Assembly: GCF_000220505.1 (NCBI RefSeq)
Contig: NZ_AFPJ01000045.1
Location: 1-45,342 of the forward strand
Length of the DNA stretch: 45,342 nucleotides
Origin: Microbulbifer agarilyticus S89
Lineage (GTDB): Bacteria; Pseudomonadota; Gammaproteobacteria; Pseudomonadales; Cellvibrionaceae
Reading direction: 5' to 3'
The position numbers and the translations under genes are program-made. The notes under the pieces were generated by a model that worked only from the letters and a program-made list of their open reading frames with translations, was not told where the DNA came from and did no database searches. Shown here one piece after another: positions 10,511 through 18,701 of this stretch; positions within the stretch are counted from its first letter, which is position 1, and the number at the start of each line of letters is the position of its first letter.

Positions 10511-11548
10511 TCACACCCGGCGCCAATTCAACGTTTCGCCAGCCGCCAGCGGGATCAGTGCGTCGTCACCCATTTGCAGGCCGGAAGGCAGGGTCCACGG
10601 CTCGCGCACCAGGGTAATGGTATCGGAATTGCGCGGCAGGCCGTAGAAGTCCGGGCCGAATTCGCTGGCAAAGCCTTCCAGCTTATCGAGCTTGCCTGCG
10701 CGCTCGAAGGCTTCGGCGTAGAGCTCGATGGCGCTGAACGCGGTGTAGCAACCGGCGCAGCCGCAGGAGCTTTCCTTTTTCCCCTGGATATGCGGAGCGG
10801 AATCCGTGCCCAGGAAAAACTTGGGGCTGCCACTGGTGGCCGCCTCAATCAGCGCTATCTGATGCGAATTGCGCTTGAGAATGGGCAGGCAGTAATAATG
10901 AGGGCGAATACCGCCTACCAGCATGTGATTGCGATTGTACAGCAAGTGGTGGGCAGTAATGGTCGCGGCGATGCCCTCGCGTGCCTGGCTGACGAAGTCG
11001 ACGGCGTGCGAGGTGGTGATGTGTTCGAGCACGATCTTCAGCGTTGGGAAGTCGTCCACAACCGGTCCCAGGATATTTTCGATAAACACGCGCTCGCGGT
11101 CGAAGATATCGATATCTGCGCTGGTGACCTCTCCGTGCAGCAGCAGCTTCATGCCACATTCCTGCATGGCTTCGAGTGCCGGATAGATGTTGGCAATATC
11201 GGTGACGCCGGAGTCGGAGTTGGTGGTGGCGCCAGCCGGGTAGAGCTTGGCGGCGACCACGCCCGCGGCGTGCGCCTGCCTGACCACTTCCGGGGTGGTG
11301 TTATCGGTCAGGTAAATCACCATCAGCGGGATGAACGGGTTGCCCGCGGGCACGGCCGCTTCAATGCGCGTCTTGTAGGCCACGGCATCCTCTGCGTTCA
11401 CGACCGGGGGCACCAGGTTAGGCATGATGATCGCTCGGCGGAACTGGTCTGCGGCGTCACCGACGGTGCGGGTCAGCGCCTCACCATCGCGCAGATGGAT
11501 GTGCCAGTCGTCAGGTGCTCGCAGGGTAATTTGCTGTTTGGAATCCAC
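10511..11548 (-). CDS. pyrC: Dihydroorotase
   Basis: PyrC catalyses reversible cyclisation of N-carbamoyl-L-aspartate to dihydroorotate in pyrimidine synthesis. The 345-residue product is the homodimeric class II type (E. coli 348). Metal ligands appear as HIH (His16, His18), the carboxylated lysine as [16 protein letters not shown] (Lys101), histidines in LLLHGE and LEHITT, and the catalytic aspartate in LGTDSAPH. A Cys-rich CGCAGCY loop is typical of this class. The GTG start at 11548 has a strong GGGAGGAG seven bases upstream. It probably forms a transcription unit with rnt. Confidence 0.96.
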   Translation of the reverse strand: MDSKQQITLRAPDDWHIHLRDGEALTRTVGDAADQFRRAIIMPNLVPPVVNAEDAVAYKTRIEAAVPAGNPFIPLMVIYLTDNTTPEVVRQAHAAGVVAAKLYPAGATTNSDSGVTDIANIYPALEAMQECGMKLLLHGEVTSADIDIFDRERVFIENILGPVVDDFPTLKIVLEHITTSHAVDFVSQAREGIAATITAHHLLYNRNHMLVGGIRPHYYCLPILKRNSHQIALIEAATSGSPKFFLGTDSAPHIQGKKESSCGCAGCYTAFSAIELYAEAFERAGKLDKLEGFASEFGPDFYGLPRNSDTITLVREPWTLPSGLQMGDDALIPLAAGETLNWRRV

Positions 11549-11921
11549 CGAATATCTCCTCCCGGATTGAACGCGGCGCCGATGCTACCCGAAGCGCCAA
11601 AAAATTGCGAAAAGTGTGGCAAATGCCTCTTCGCTGCACAGTTTGGGTGTAAAGTGACCAGCGTATTCCGCCTGCCAATAATCACTATTTGCGGAGGCCC
11701 CGTATGGTGCTGGTCGTATGGCCTTCTAGGCGCTACAATCCCGCCCCGAAAAAACGCGGCCTCTCCGCGACGACTGGGCACACATCCAAAAATAATCCCT
11801 CCCAGAACGAGATTTCCCGCAGGTGATCGCATTCTCCTGGGGCGCGTCACATCTTTGGCTAACCAACAGCTGTGACCGGATCAATGCCCGGGACTGAGGG
11901 CTTACTGTACAGAGGATAGTA
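11549..11921. other. Divergent pyrC/argG intergenic region (373 bp)
   Basis: There is no convincing gene in this stretch. A TACAAT at 11734-11739 could be a -10 for argG, but the matching -35 (TGGTCG) is poor. I see no convincing ArgR or PurR box. The region must hold the promoters of both flanking biosynthetic genes. Confidence 0.5.
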
Positions 11922-13142
11922 ATGAGCAAGATCGATAAGGTGGTACTGGCGTATTCCGGTGGTCTCGACACTTCGGTGATCGTGCGCTGGTTGCAAGATA
12001 CCTATGGATGTGAGGTTGTCACCTTTACCGCCGACATCGGTCAGGGTGAGGAAGTAGAGCCCGCACGCGCCAAGGCGGAAGCCCTGGGGGTGAAGGAAAT
12101 CTACATCGATGATCTGCGCGAAGAGTTTGTGCGCGATTATGTATTCCCGATGTTCCGCGCCAACACCATTTATGAAGGTGAGTACCTGCTGGGTACCTCC
12201 ATCGCGCGCCCGCTGATTGCCAAGCGCCTGATCGAGATTGCCACTGAAACTGGCGCAGATGCGATTTCCCACGGTGCGACCGGTAAGGGCAATGACCAGG
12301 TGCGCTTCGAGCTGGGCGCCTACGCACTGAAGCCCGGCATTCAGGTGATCGCCCCGTGGCGCGAGTGGGACCTGAACTCCCGCGAAAAGCTGATGCAGTA
12401 CTGCGAGCAGCACAAGATCCCGGTGGATTTTTCCAACAAGAAGAAAAAATCCCCGTACTCCATGGATGCCAACCTGCTGCACATTTCCTACGAAGGCGGT
12501 GTACTGGAAGAGCCGTGGGCCGAAGCGGAAGAGGACATGTGGCGCTGGAGTGTCAGCCCGGAAGCAGCTCCGGACAAGGCTACTTATATTACCCTGCAGT
12601 TCGAGAACGGCGACCCGGTTGCCATCGATGGCGAGCGCATGAGCCCCGCGACCCTGTTGGAAACCCTGAACAAGCTGGGTGGCGCCAACGGCGTCGGTCG
12701 CCTGGATATCGTGGAAAACCGCTACGTGGGCATGAAGTCCCGCGGCTGTTACGAAACCCCTGGCGGCACTATTTTGCTGAAAGCTCACCGCGCCATCGAG
12801 TCCATCACCCTGGATCGCGAAGTGGCGCACCTGAAAGATGAGCTGATGCCGCGCTACGCCAAGCTTATTTATAACGGCTACTGGTGGTCCCCGGAGCGTC
12901 GCATGCTCCAGGCGGCAATTGATGAGTCCCAGTCGGTGGTGAACGGCGAAGTGCGCCTGAAGCTTTATAAAGGCAGTGTCACTGCGGTTGGCCGTCGCTC
13001 GGCAGACAGCCTGTTCGATGAGCGTATCGCAACCTTTGAAGATGATGCCGGCGCCTACGACCAGAAAGATGCCGAGGGCTTCATCAAATTGAACGCCCTG
13101 CGCCTGCGAATTGCCGCGGGTAAAGGTCGTGACTTGATCTAA
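11922..13142 (+). CDS. argG: Argininosuccinate synthase
   Basis: ArgG condenses citrulline and aspartate with ATP to argininosuccinate, the penultimate step of arginine synthesis. The 406-residue product belongs to the shorter bacterial type. It shows the ATP PP-loop YSGGLDTS (11-18), [26 protein letters not shown], and the citrulline/aspartate-binding region [22 protein letters not shown] 11922 has GAGGAT upstream. Its stop codon lies inside a candidate FNR box of the next operon. Confidence 0.97.
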   Translation: MSKIDKVVLAYSGGLDTSVIVRWLQDTYGCEVVTFTADIGQGEEVEPARAKAEALGVKEIYIDDLREEFVRDYVFPMFRANTIYEGEYLLGTSIARPLIAKRLIEIATETGADAISHGATGKGNDQVRFELGAYALKPGIQVIAPWREWDLNSREKLMQYCEQHKIPVDFSNKKKKSPYSMDANLLHISYEGGVLEEPWAEAEEDMWRWSVSPEAAPDKATYITLQFENGDPVAIDGERMSPATLLETLNKLGGANGVGRLDIVENRYVGMKSRGCYETPGGTILLKAHRAIESITLDREVAHLKDELMPRYAKLIYNGYWWSPERRMLQAAIDESQSVVNGEVRLKLYKGSVTAVGRRSADSLFDERIATFEDDAGAYDQKDAEGFIKLNALRLRIAAGKGRDLI

Positions 13143-13174
13143 ATCAGTTGGGAAGGGCGATTACAGCGTATAAA
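13134..13174 (+). promoter_or_regulatory. FNR/Anr-type promoter of the cco operon
   Basis: TTGATctaaATCAG (13134-13147) matches the FNR/Anr consensus TTGATNNNNATCAA at 9 of 10 defined bases. A -10 element TATAAA lies at 13169-13174. A start about seven bases after it puts the box centre (13140.5) near -41, the class II FNR-activator position. The box overlaps the argG stop codon. High-affinity cbb3 oxidases are classically induced by Anr/FNR under low oxygen, so the site and the genes agree. Confidence 0.75.
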
Positions 13175-13286
13175 TCGTCTTTCCTGTGCCTACTCGGTCT
13201 AACGTGAAGGGAACAGCCACTACTTTAATTGGCGAACCCTGCTCGTTTGACGGAAGCGAATTTCAAAAAGCAACGGAAGTTACACA

Positions 13287-14747
13287 ATGACGACAACGGT
13301 GGCAGAGGCCGGCAAGTTGCCGGACTATGACTACAACATTGTGCGCCAGTTCACCATCATGTCGGTGGTCTGGGGCATTGTTGGAATGGGTGTCGGCGTA
13401 TTGATCGCCGCTCAGCTGGCTTGGCCTGCGCTGAATGACCTTTGGCAGCCATTCACTCACTTTGGCCGACTGCGCCCGCTGCATACCAACGCGGTGATCT
13501 TCGCGTTCGGTGGTAGCGTGTTGTTTGCGACTTCTTATTATGTAGTGCAGCGCACCTGTCAAACCCGCCTGTGGGGTGGCTGGTTGATTCCGTTCACCTT
13601 CTGGGGATGGCAGGCTGTCATTGTCGCCGCCGCGATTACCCTGCCGCTGGGCATCACTTCCGCCAAGGAATATGCCGAGCTGGAATGGCCGATCGATATC
13701 CTGATCGCGCTGATCTGGGTTGCCTACGGCCTGGTGTTCTTTGGCACCATCGTAAAGCGCAACACCTCGCACATCTATGTGGCGAACTGGTTCTTCGGCG
13801 CCTTTATTATCACCGTTGCCGTTCTGCACATCGTCAATAGCATTGCCATTCCGGTAAGCACCTGGAAGTCCTACTCCGCTTACGCGGGCACTACCGACGC
13901 CATGATCCAGTGGTGGTACGGCCACAACGCGGTGGGCTTCTTCCTGACGGCTGCGTTCCTGGGAATCATGTACTACTTCGTGCCCAAGCAGGCCGGCCGC
14001 CCGGTGTATTCCTACCAGCTGTCCATCGTGCATTTCTGGGCGCTGATCTCCATTTACGTATGGGCCGGTGGCCACCACCTGCACTACTCGGCACTGCCTG
14101 ACTGGACCCAGAGCCTGGCGATGATCATGTCCATCATCCTGCTGGCCCCGTCCTGGGGTGGCATGATCAACGGCATTATGACCCTGTCTGGCGCTTGGCA
14201 TAAGCTGCGCACCGACCCCACCCTGCGTTTCCTGGTTGTTTCTCTTTCCTTCTACGGTATGTCTACCTTCGAAGGCCCGATGATGTCCATCAAGACCGTG
14301 AACGCGCTGTCGCACAACACCGACTGGACCGTTGGCCACGTGCACTCCGGCGCGTTGGGTTGGGTCGCGATGATTTCTATCGGCGCCCTGTATCACCTGG
14401 TTCCGGTGCTGTGGAACCGCAAGGAAATGTACAGCGTGAAGCTGATCAATGCGCACTTCTGGCTCGCCACCATTGGCACCGTGCTGTACATCGCCGCTAT
14501 GTGGGTGAACGGTATTACCCAGGGCCTGATGTGGCGTGCATTTAACGCCGACGGCACCCTGACTTACAGCTTCGTGGAAAGTGTGATCGCCAGTAAGCCG
14601 GGCTACATCGTGCGCTGGTTGGGCGGTGCGATTTTCACCTCTGGCATGTTGCTGATGGCGTACAACGTCTTCCGCACCGTTACCGATGAGCCGAAAGAAG
14701 GCGAGGTTGGTCGCGATGAAAGTCTGCCTGTGGCAAAGAGTGTTTAA
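13287..14747 (+). CDS. ccoN: cbb3-type cytochrome c oxidase subunit I
   Basis: CcoN is the catalytic, 12-helix heme-copper subunit that reduces O2 in the inner membrane. The 486-residue product carries heme b and CuB histidine segments: [41 protein letters not shown] (CuB pair) and [18 protein letters not shown]. Length and motifs are typical of proteobacterial CcoN. ATG 13287 is preceded by GGAAG at a usable distance. It heads ccoNOQP and follows the FNR-like promoter after a leader of about 105 bases. Confidence 0.96.
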   Translation: MTTTVAEAGKLPDYDYNIVRQFTIMSVVWGIVGMGVGVLIAAQLAWPALNDLWQPFTHFGRLRPLHTNAVIFAFGGSVLFATSYYVVQRTCQTRLWGGWLIPFTFWGWQAVIVAAAITLPLGITSAKEYAELEWPIDILIALIWVAYGLVFFGTIVKRNTSHIYVANWFFGAFIITVAVLHIVNSIAIPVSTWKSYSAYAGTTDAMIQWWYGHNAVGFFLTAAFLGIMYYFVPKQAGRPVYSYQLSIVHFWALISIYVWAGGHHLHYSALPDWTQSLAMIMSIILLAPSWGGMINGIMTLSGAWHKLRTDPTLRFLVVSLSFYGMSTFEGPMMSIKTVNALSHNTDWTVGHVHSGALGWVAMISIGALYHLVPVLWNRKEMYSVKLINAHFWLATIGTVLYIAAMWVNGITQGLMWRAFNADGTLTYSFVESVIASKPGYIVRWLGGAIFTSGMLLMAYNVFRTVTDEPKEGEVGRDESLPVAKSV

Positions 14748-14760
14748 GGGGGATTGAATC

Positions 14761-15378
14761 GTGAAGAATCATGACTTAGTAGAAAAAAACATCGGCTGGA
14801 TGATTTTGTTTACCGTCATTGCGATTAGCTTTGGCGCACTGGTTGAAATCGTTCCTCAGTTTTTTATCAAGGAAAACAACGAGCCGCTTGCGGGCCTGAA
14901 ACCATTGGGCCCCATCGAGCTTGAAGGTCGCGATATTTACATTCGCGAAGGTTGCCACGTATGTCACACGCAGATGATTCGTCCTTTGCGTGCGGAAGTG
15001 GAGCGCTATGGTCACTACTCCATGGCGCAGGAGTCCGTGTACGAGCACCCATTCCTGTGGGGTTCCAAGCGGACTGGTCCGGACCTGGCACGTGTTGGTG
15101 GTCGCTATTCCGATGAGTGGCACCGCGCCCACATGTACGACCCGCGCAATGTGGTACCGGAATCCATCATGCCGGCTTACCCGTGGCTGTTCGACAATAT
15201 CGTGACCGGTGAGCACACCGCCGACAAAATGCGCGCGATGCGCGTCGTCGGTGTTCCGTATACCGATGAAGATATTGCCAATGCCAGCAAGCCTTTTGTT
15301 GGTGGCCGCGTAACGGAAATCGACGCGCTGGTGGCCTACCTGCAGCAGCTGGGTACTCTGGTACAGCAAAAGCGTTAA
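14761..15378 (+). CDS. ccoO: cbb3-type cytochrome c oxidase subunit II (mono-heme)
   Basis: CcoO is the membrane-anchored c-type cytochrome that passes electrons toward CcoN. The 205-residue product has one N-terminal helix (about 12-33) and heme-c motif CHVCH at 65-69. The family segment [17 protein letters not shown] and the axial-methionine region [12 protein letters not shown] follow. It starts at GTG 14761, 13 bases after ccoN, with AAGGGGG upstream. Confidence 0.96.
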   Translation: MKNHDLVEKNIGWMILFTVIAISFGALVEIVPQFFIKENNEPLAGLKPLGPIELEGRDIYIREGCHVCHTQMIRPLRAEVERYGHYSMAQESVYEHPFLWGSKRTGPDLARVGGRYSDEWHRAHMYDPRNVVPESIMPAYPWLFDNIVTGEHTADKMRAMRVVGVPYTDEDIANASKPFVGGRVTEIDALVAYLQQLGTLVQQKR

Positions 15379-15390
15379 GCGAGGTGCTCG

Positions 15391-15615
15391 GTGGATATCG
15401 ATATTCTGCGGCAGATTGGAGTGGTTCTCGGCTCGCTGGCATTCCTCGGGGTTTGCTGGTGGGCGTTTTCGCCCAAGCGTAAAAAGCGCTTTGAGGAAGA
15501 TGCCAAGCTGCCGTTTGCCGACGAGCAGGAAACTCTAGACAAGGGCGCTCGCGAGAGCGATAGCACGGCCGAAAAGAAGGCCGGTGAGAAACAGGAACAG
15601 GGGCAGGACAAATGA
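15391..15615 (+). CDS. ccoQ: cbb3-type oxidase small subunit CcoQ
   Basis: This 74-residue protein has one N-terminal membrane helix (about 8-25, ending GVCWWAFSPKRKKRF) and a charged C-terminal tail. That fits CcoQ, which stabilises the assembled oxidase. The WWAFSPKRK segment with W-F-P-K is characteristic. It starts at GTG 15391 and overlaps ccoP by four bases (ATGA), implying translational coupling. Confidence 0.92.
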   Translation: MDIDILRQIGVVLGSLAFLGVCWWAFSPKRKKRFEEDAKLPFADEQETLDKGARESDSTAEKKAGEKQEQGQDK

Positions 15616-16520
15616 GTACATTTTGGAGTGTTTGGGTAATTGTGCTCACCCTCGCCAATCTTGCATTGGTAACTTGGGTTCTTTTTGCAAACCGCAAAGT
15701 GGCGGTGAATGACCAAGACGACCCGGAAAACAAAACCACAGGCCACGTTTACGACGGCATTGAGGAGTACGACAACCCGCTGCCCAAGTGGTGGTTCTTG
15801 CTGTTTGTCGCCACTCTGATCTTCTCCGTTGCCTACCTGGTGATTTACCCGGGTATGGGTAACTTCAAGGGTATCGGTGGCTGGACATCGGTTGGCGCAC
15901 TGAAGGCTGACCAGGCCAAGGCGCAGGCGGAGTTCAAGGAAACCTACGGCAAATACGCAGAAATGCCGATTGAGCAGATCGCGGAAAATCGCGATGCGCT
16001 GAAAATGGGCGCGCGTATTTTTGCCAACAACTGTGCGGTGTGTCATGGCGCGGACGGTGGCGGTAACTACGGTTTCCCGGACCTCACTGACAACGACTGG
16101 CTGTACGGTGGCTCCCCGGAGAAAATCCTCGAGACCTTGCACAAGGGTCGCCAGGGTATGATGCCGCCGCAGGAGCCGATAATCGGTGGTGACGGCGTGA
16201 AGCAGGTTGCTGAATACGTGCTGTCCCTGAGTGGTCAGGAGCACGATGCGGCGCTCGCAGAGCAGGGCTCGCAGGTATTTGGCACTGTGTGTATGGCGTG
16301 TCACGGTGCAGACGGCAAAGGCAACCAGGCGCTGGGAGCCCCGAACCTGACCGACGACATCTGGCTGTACGGCGGTACCCGCGAAGAGATCCAGCACTCT
16401 GTGCGCGGTGGCCGGAGCAACAACATGCCGTCGCAGAGCGACAAGCTGCGTGAAGACAAGATCCGTCTGGTTGCAGCCTATGTTTACAGCCTGTCACGTC
16501 AGGAAGACGTACAGCAGTAA
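15612..16520 (+). CDS. ccoP: cbb3-type cytochrome c oxidase subunit III (di-heme)
   Basis: CcoP is the di-heme cytochrome that receives electrons from soluble cytochrome c. The 302-residue product has two membrane helices (about 5-26 and 59-80) and the family segment DGIEEYDNPLPKWW. Heme-c sites are CAVCH (141-145) and CMACH (227-231), with MMPPQ and NNMPSQ supplying axial methionines. It overlaps ccoQ by four bases. A weak GGCGA/TCGCC hairpin in the 149-bp gap after it may attenuate read-through into ccoG. Confidence 0.96.
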   Translation: MSTFWSVWVIVLTLANLALVTWVLFANRKVAVNDQDDPENKTTGHVYDGIEEYDNPLPKWWFLLFVATLIFSVAYLVIYPGMGNFKGIGGWTSVGALKADQAKAQAEFKETYGKYAEMPIEQIAENRDALKMGARIFANNCAVCHGADGGGNYGFPDLTDNDWLYGGSPEKILETLHKGRQGMMPPQEPIIGGDGVKQVAEYVLSLSGQEHDAALAEQGSQVFGTVCMACHGADGKGNQALGAPNLTDDIWLYGGTREEIQHSVRGGRSNNMPSQSDKLREDKIRLVAAYVYSLSRQEDVQQ

Positions 16521-16669
16521 GCTCGTTTAGCTGAGCTTATTGAATTGGGCGGGTGGCGAATAATCGCCGCCTCAGCCCAAGGGAAGGGCACCGCAGGGAA
16601 GAAGAACAAGCCTCATTGCATCCACTGCAGGAATGCCCGAATGACACTGTTTCGGGGGAGTGAGGTATT

Positions 16670-18085
16670 GTGAGCGATAGAATTCCGACCCGTGAAGAGC
16701 AGGAAGGCGATGGTGAAGTCCGCTATCGCATGCTCTATGAATCCGACGATAAAATTTATATTCGTCATATCCGTGGTGTTTACACCCGTATCCGTAAATA
16801 CACCGGCCTACCTTTACTACTCGCATTTTTCTTTATCCCCTGGCTGAACATCGATGGTCAGCAGGCGGTTCTGTTTGATTTGCCCGCGCGCCAGTTCCAT
16901 ATCTTCTGGGCCACCTTTGGTCCGCAAGATGGCATTCTGCTGGCGGGTCTGTTGATCATTTCTGCTTTCGCCCTGTTTGCGATTACCACCTGGCTCGGTC
17001 GCGTGTGGTGTGGCTTTACCTGCCCGCAGACAGTGTGGACCCTGATGTTTATCTGGGCGGAGCGCGTGTGTGAGGGCGATCGCGCCAAGCGCATGAAACT
17101 GGACGCCGCGCCCTGGGGGACGGAAAAAGTGCTGCGCAAAGGCGGCACGCATGCGATCTGGTTGTTCATTTCCCTGGCGACCGCACTGGCATTTGTCGGC
17201 TATTTTTACGGCATTCGCGACCTGGTGGTGGATCTGGCGACCTTCAGCGCCCATCCCCAGGGCGTGTTCTGGGTAGCGTTTTTTACCTTTGCCACCTATT
17301 TGAATGCCGGCTTTATGCGCGAGCAGGTGTGCAAGTACATGTGCCCCTATGCGCGTTTTCAGTCGGTCATGTACGACCAGGATACGCTGGCGGTGTACTA
17401 CGATGCCCGCCGTGGTGAGGCGCGAGGTCCGCGCAAGAAGAATGTGGATTACAAGTCCGAGGGAATGGGTGACTGCATTGACTGCTACTGGTGTGTGCAG
17501 GTGTGTCCGGTCGACATCGATATCCGCGACGGCATGCAGTACGAGTGCATTAACTGTGGCTTGTGTGTGGATGCATGCAACAGCGTGATGGACAAAATGG
17601 AGTACCCGCGCGGGCTTATCCGCTTCACCTCCGAAGATGAACTGCAAACCGGCAAAACCCAGTATCTGCGCCCACGCCTGTTAGGTTACGGGTTAGTACT
17701 GCTGCTGCTCATCGGTGCCTTTACCTACCAGGTTGCCACCCGTTCGCCGGTGCAGGCGGAAGTGCAGCGGGACCGGGGTGCCCGCATGTTCAGGGTGTCT
17801 CAGGGCATGGTGCAGAATGTCTACACGGTCAAAATCAATAACATGGACCAGCGTCCGCACGAGTTTACCGTGCGGATCGATGGCAAGGAGGGGTACGATT
17901 ACTCCTTGCGGATGCAGGGGAATCCCTATGTGGTCCCCGGCGAGATATACTCTGTGCCGATTCGGGTTAGTGTGCCCAAGGAACAGCTGAAGGACACCAA
18001 GCACGACATCTTTATTGAGATTCAGGCCAAAGACGCGCCCGAGCTCAAGGATCGTCACAAGACCGTGTTTATCGGTCCCAAGTAG
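16670..18085 (+). CDS. ccoG: Cytochrome c oxidase accessory protein CcoG (polyferredoxin)
   Basis: CcoG (RdxA/FixG) is a membrane-bound iron-sulfur protein proposed to reduce Cu(II) for cbb3 assembly. The 471-residue product has several membrane helices in its first half with CGFTCPQTVW and CKYMCPYARFQ. Two ferredoxin-like clusters follow (CIDCYWCVQVCPVD and CINCGLCVDACN). A further helix and a periplasmic immunoglobulin-like C-terminal domain end the protein. It starts at GTG 16670 behind a GGGGAGTGAGG ribosome site. It begins the assembly block ccoGHIS. Confidence 0.95.
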   Translation: MSDRIPTREEQEGDGEVRYRMLYESDDKIYIRHIRGVYTRIRKYTGLPLLLAFFFIPWLNIDGQQAVLFDLPARQFHIFWATFGPQDGILLAGLLIISAFALFAITTWLGRVWCGFTCPQTVWTLMFIWAERVCEGDRAKRMKLDAAPWGTEKVLRKGGTHAIWLFISLATALAFVGYFYGIRDLVVDLATFSAHPQGVFWVAFFTFATYLNAGFMREQVCKYMCPYARFQSVMYDQDTLAVYYDARRGEARGPRKKNVDYKSEGMGDCIDCYWCVQVCPVDIDIRDGMQYECINCGLCVDACNSVMDKMEYPRGLIRFTSEDELQTGKTQYLRPRLLGYGLVLLLLIGAFTYQVATRSPVQAEVQRDRGARMFRVSQGMVQNVYTVKINNMDQRPHEFTVRIDGKEGYDYSLRMQGNPYVVPGEIYSVPIRVSVPKEQLKDTKHDIFIEIQAKDAPELKDRHKTVFIGPK

Positions 18086-18160
18086 CCGGCGGGGCCTGGT
18101 CCCCGCGGCGGTAAATTATTTCAGTCATTGTTAGCTTTAGAGTTCGGGTTTAATACGTTC

Positions 18161-18697
18161 GTGCCTCAGAAAAAAAATTCCCAACCGCCAGGAGTCTGGT
18201 ACCGCGAGCCCTGGTTCTGGGTAGTGATGGCGCCGCTGGTCGTGGTGGTGATCGTGTCCTTTACCATGCTGTCGATTGCGGTTCGCCACGGCGATGATGT
18301 GGTGAGCGATACCTACTACAAGGACAGCCGCCTGTATCACTACAGTGCCGAACAGGACCAGCAGGCGAAAGCGCTTGGCCTGGCCGGCATGCTGCTGTTC
18401 TCCCCGGAGGAAAAGTCCGTGTCCCTCGATTTGCGCGGCAGCCTCGAGTACCCGGAAAAACTGTTACTGATCCTCAGCCACCCGGTGGAAGCAGACCTGG
18501 ATGAGCACGTGGTGCTCGAGCAGGTTTCCATCGGCCGCTACCGCGGAAAGGTTTCCGCGCCCATGCAGCACCGCTGGTACCTGCAGCTGATGCCGGAACT
18601 GAACCCGGAAAACTTCGGCAAGGCAGAGTGGCGGCTGAAAGGAGAAATCAATTTCAATATTGGCAACGGAGTGCCCCTGAACCCTGCGGAGCAGTGA
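18161..18697 (+). CDS. ccoH: FixH/CcoH family assembly protein
   Basis: CcoH is a single-helix inner-membrane protein needed for stable cbb3 assembly. The product is 178 residues from GTG 18161. A short cytoplasmic start (MPQKKNSQPPGVWYREPW) precedes one membrane helix (about 20-43) and the family signature DDVVSDTYYKDSRLYH. A periplasmic beta-rich domain follows. The frame is open upstream to TTG 18128. I prefer 18161 because family proteins begin with such a short basic segment, though the ribosome site is weak. A GC-rich hairpin (about 18091-18108) lies in the gap after ccoG. Confidence 0.88.
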   Translation: MPQKKNSQPPGVWYREPWFWVVMAPLVVVVIVSFTMLSIAVRHGDDVVSDTYYKDSRLYHYSAEQDQQAKALGLAGMLLFSPEEKSVSLDLRGSLEYPEKLLLILSHPVEADLDEHVVLEQVSIGRYRGKVSAPMQHRWYLQLMPELNPENFGKAEWRLKGEINFNIGNGVPLNPAEQ

Positions 18698-18701
18698 TTC
18701 C

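Noticed and set aside
12025-12830. Minus-strand ORFs opposite argG
   Set aside because: Antisense shadows with no domain signature.
13263-14456. 397-codon minus-strand ORF opposite ccoN
   Set aside because: Shadow frame; composition dominated by His, Gln and Arg, and no ribosome site.
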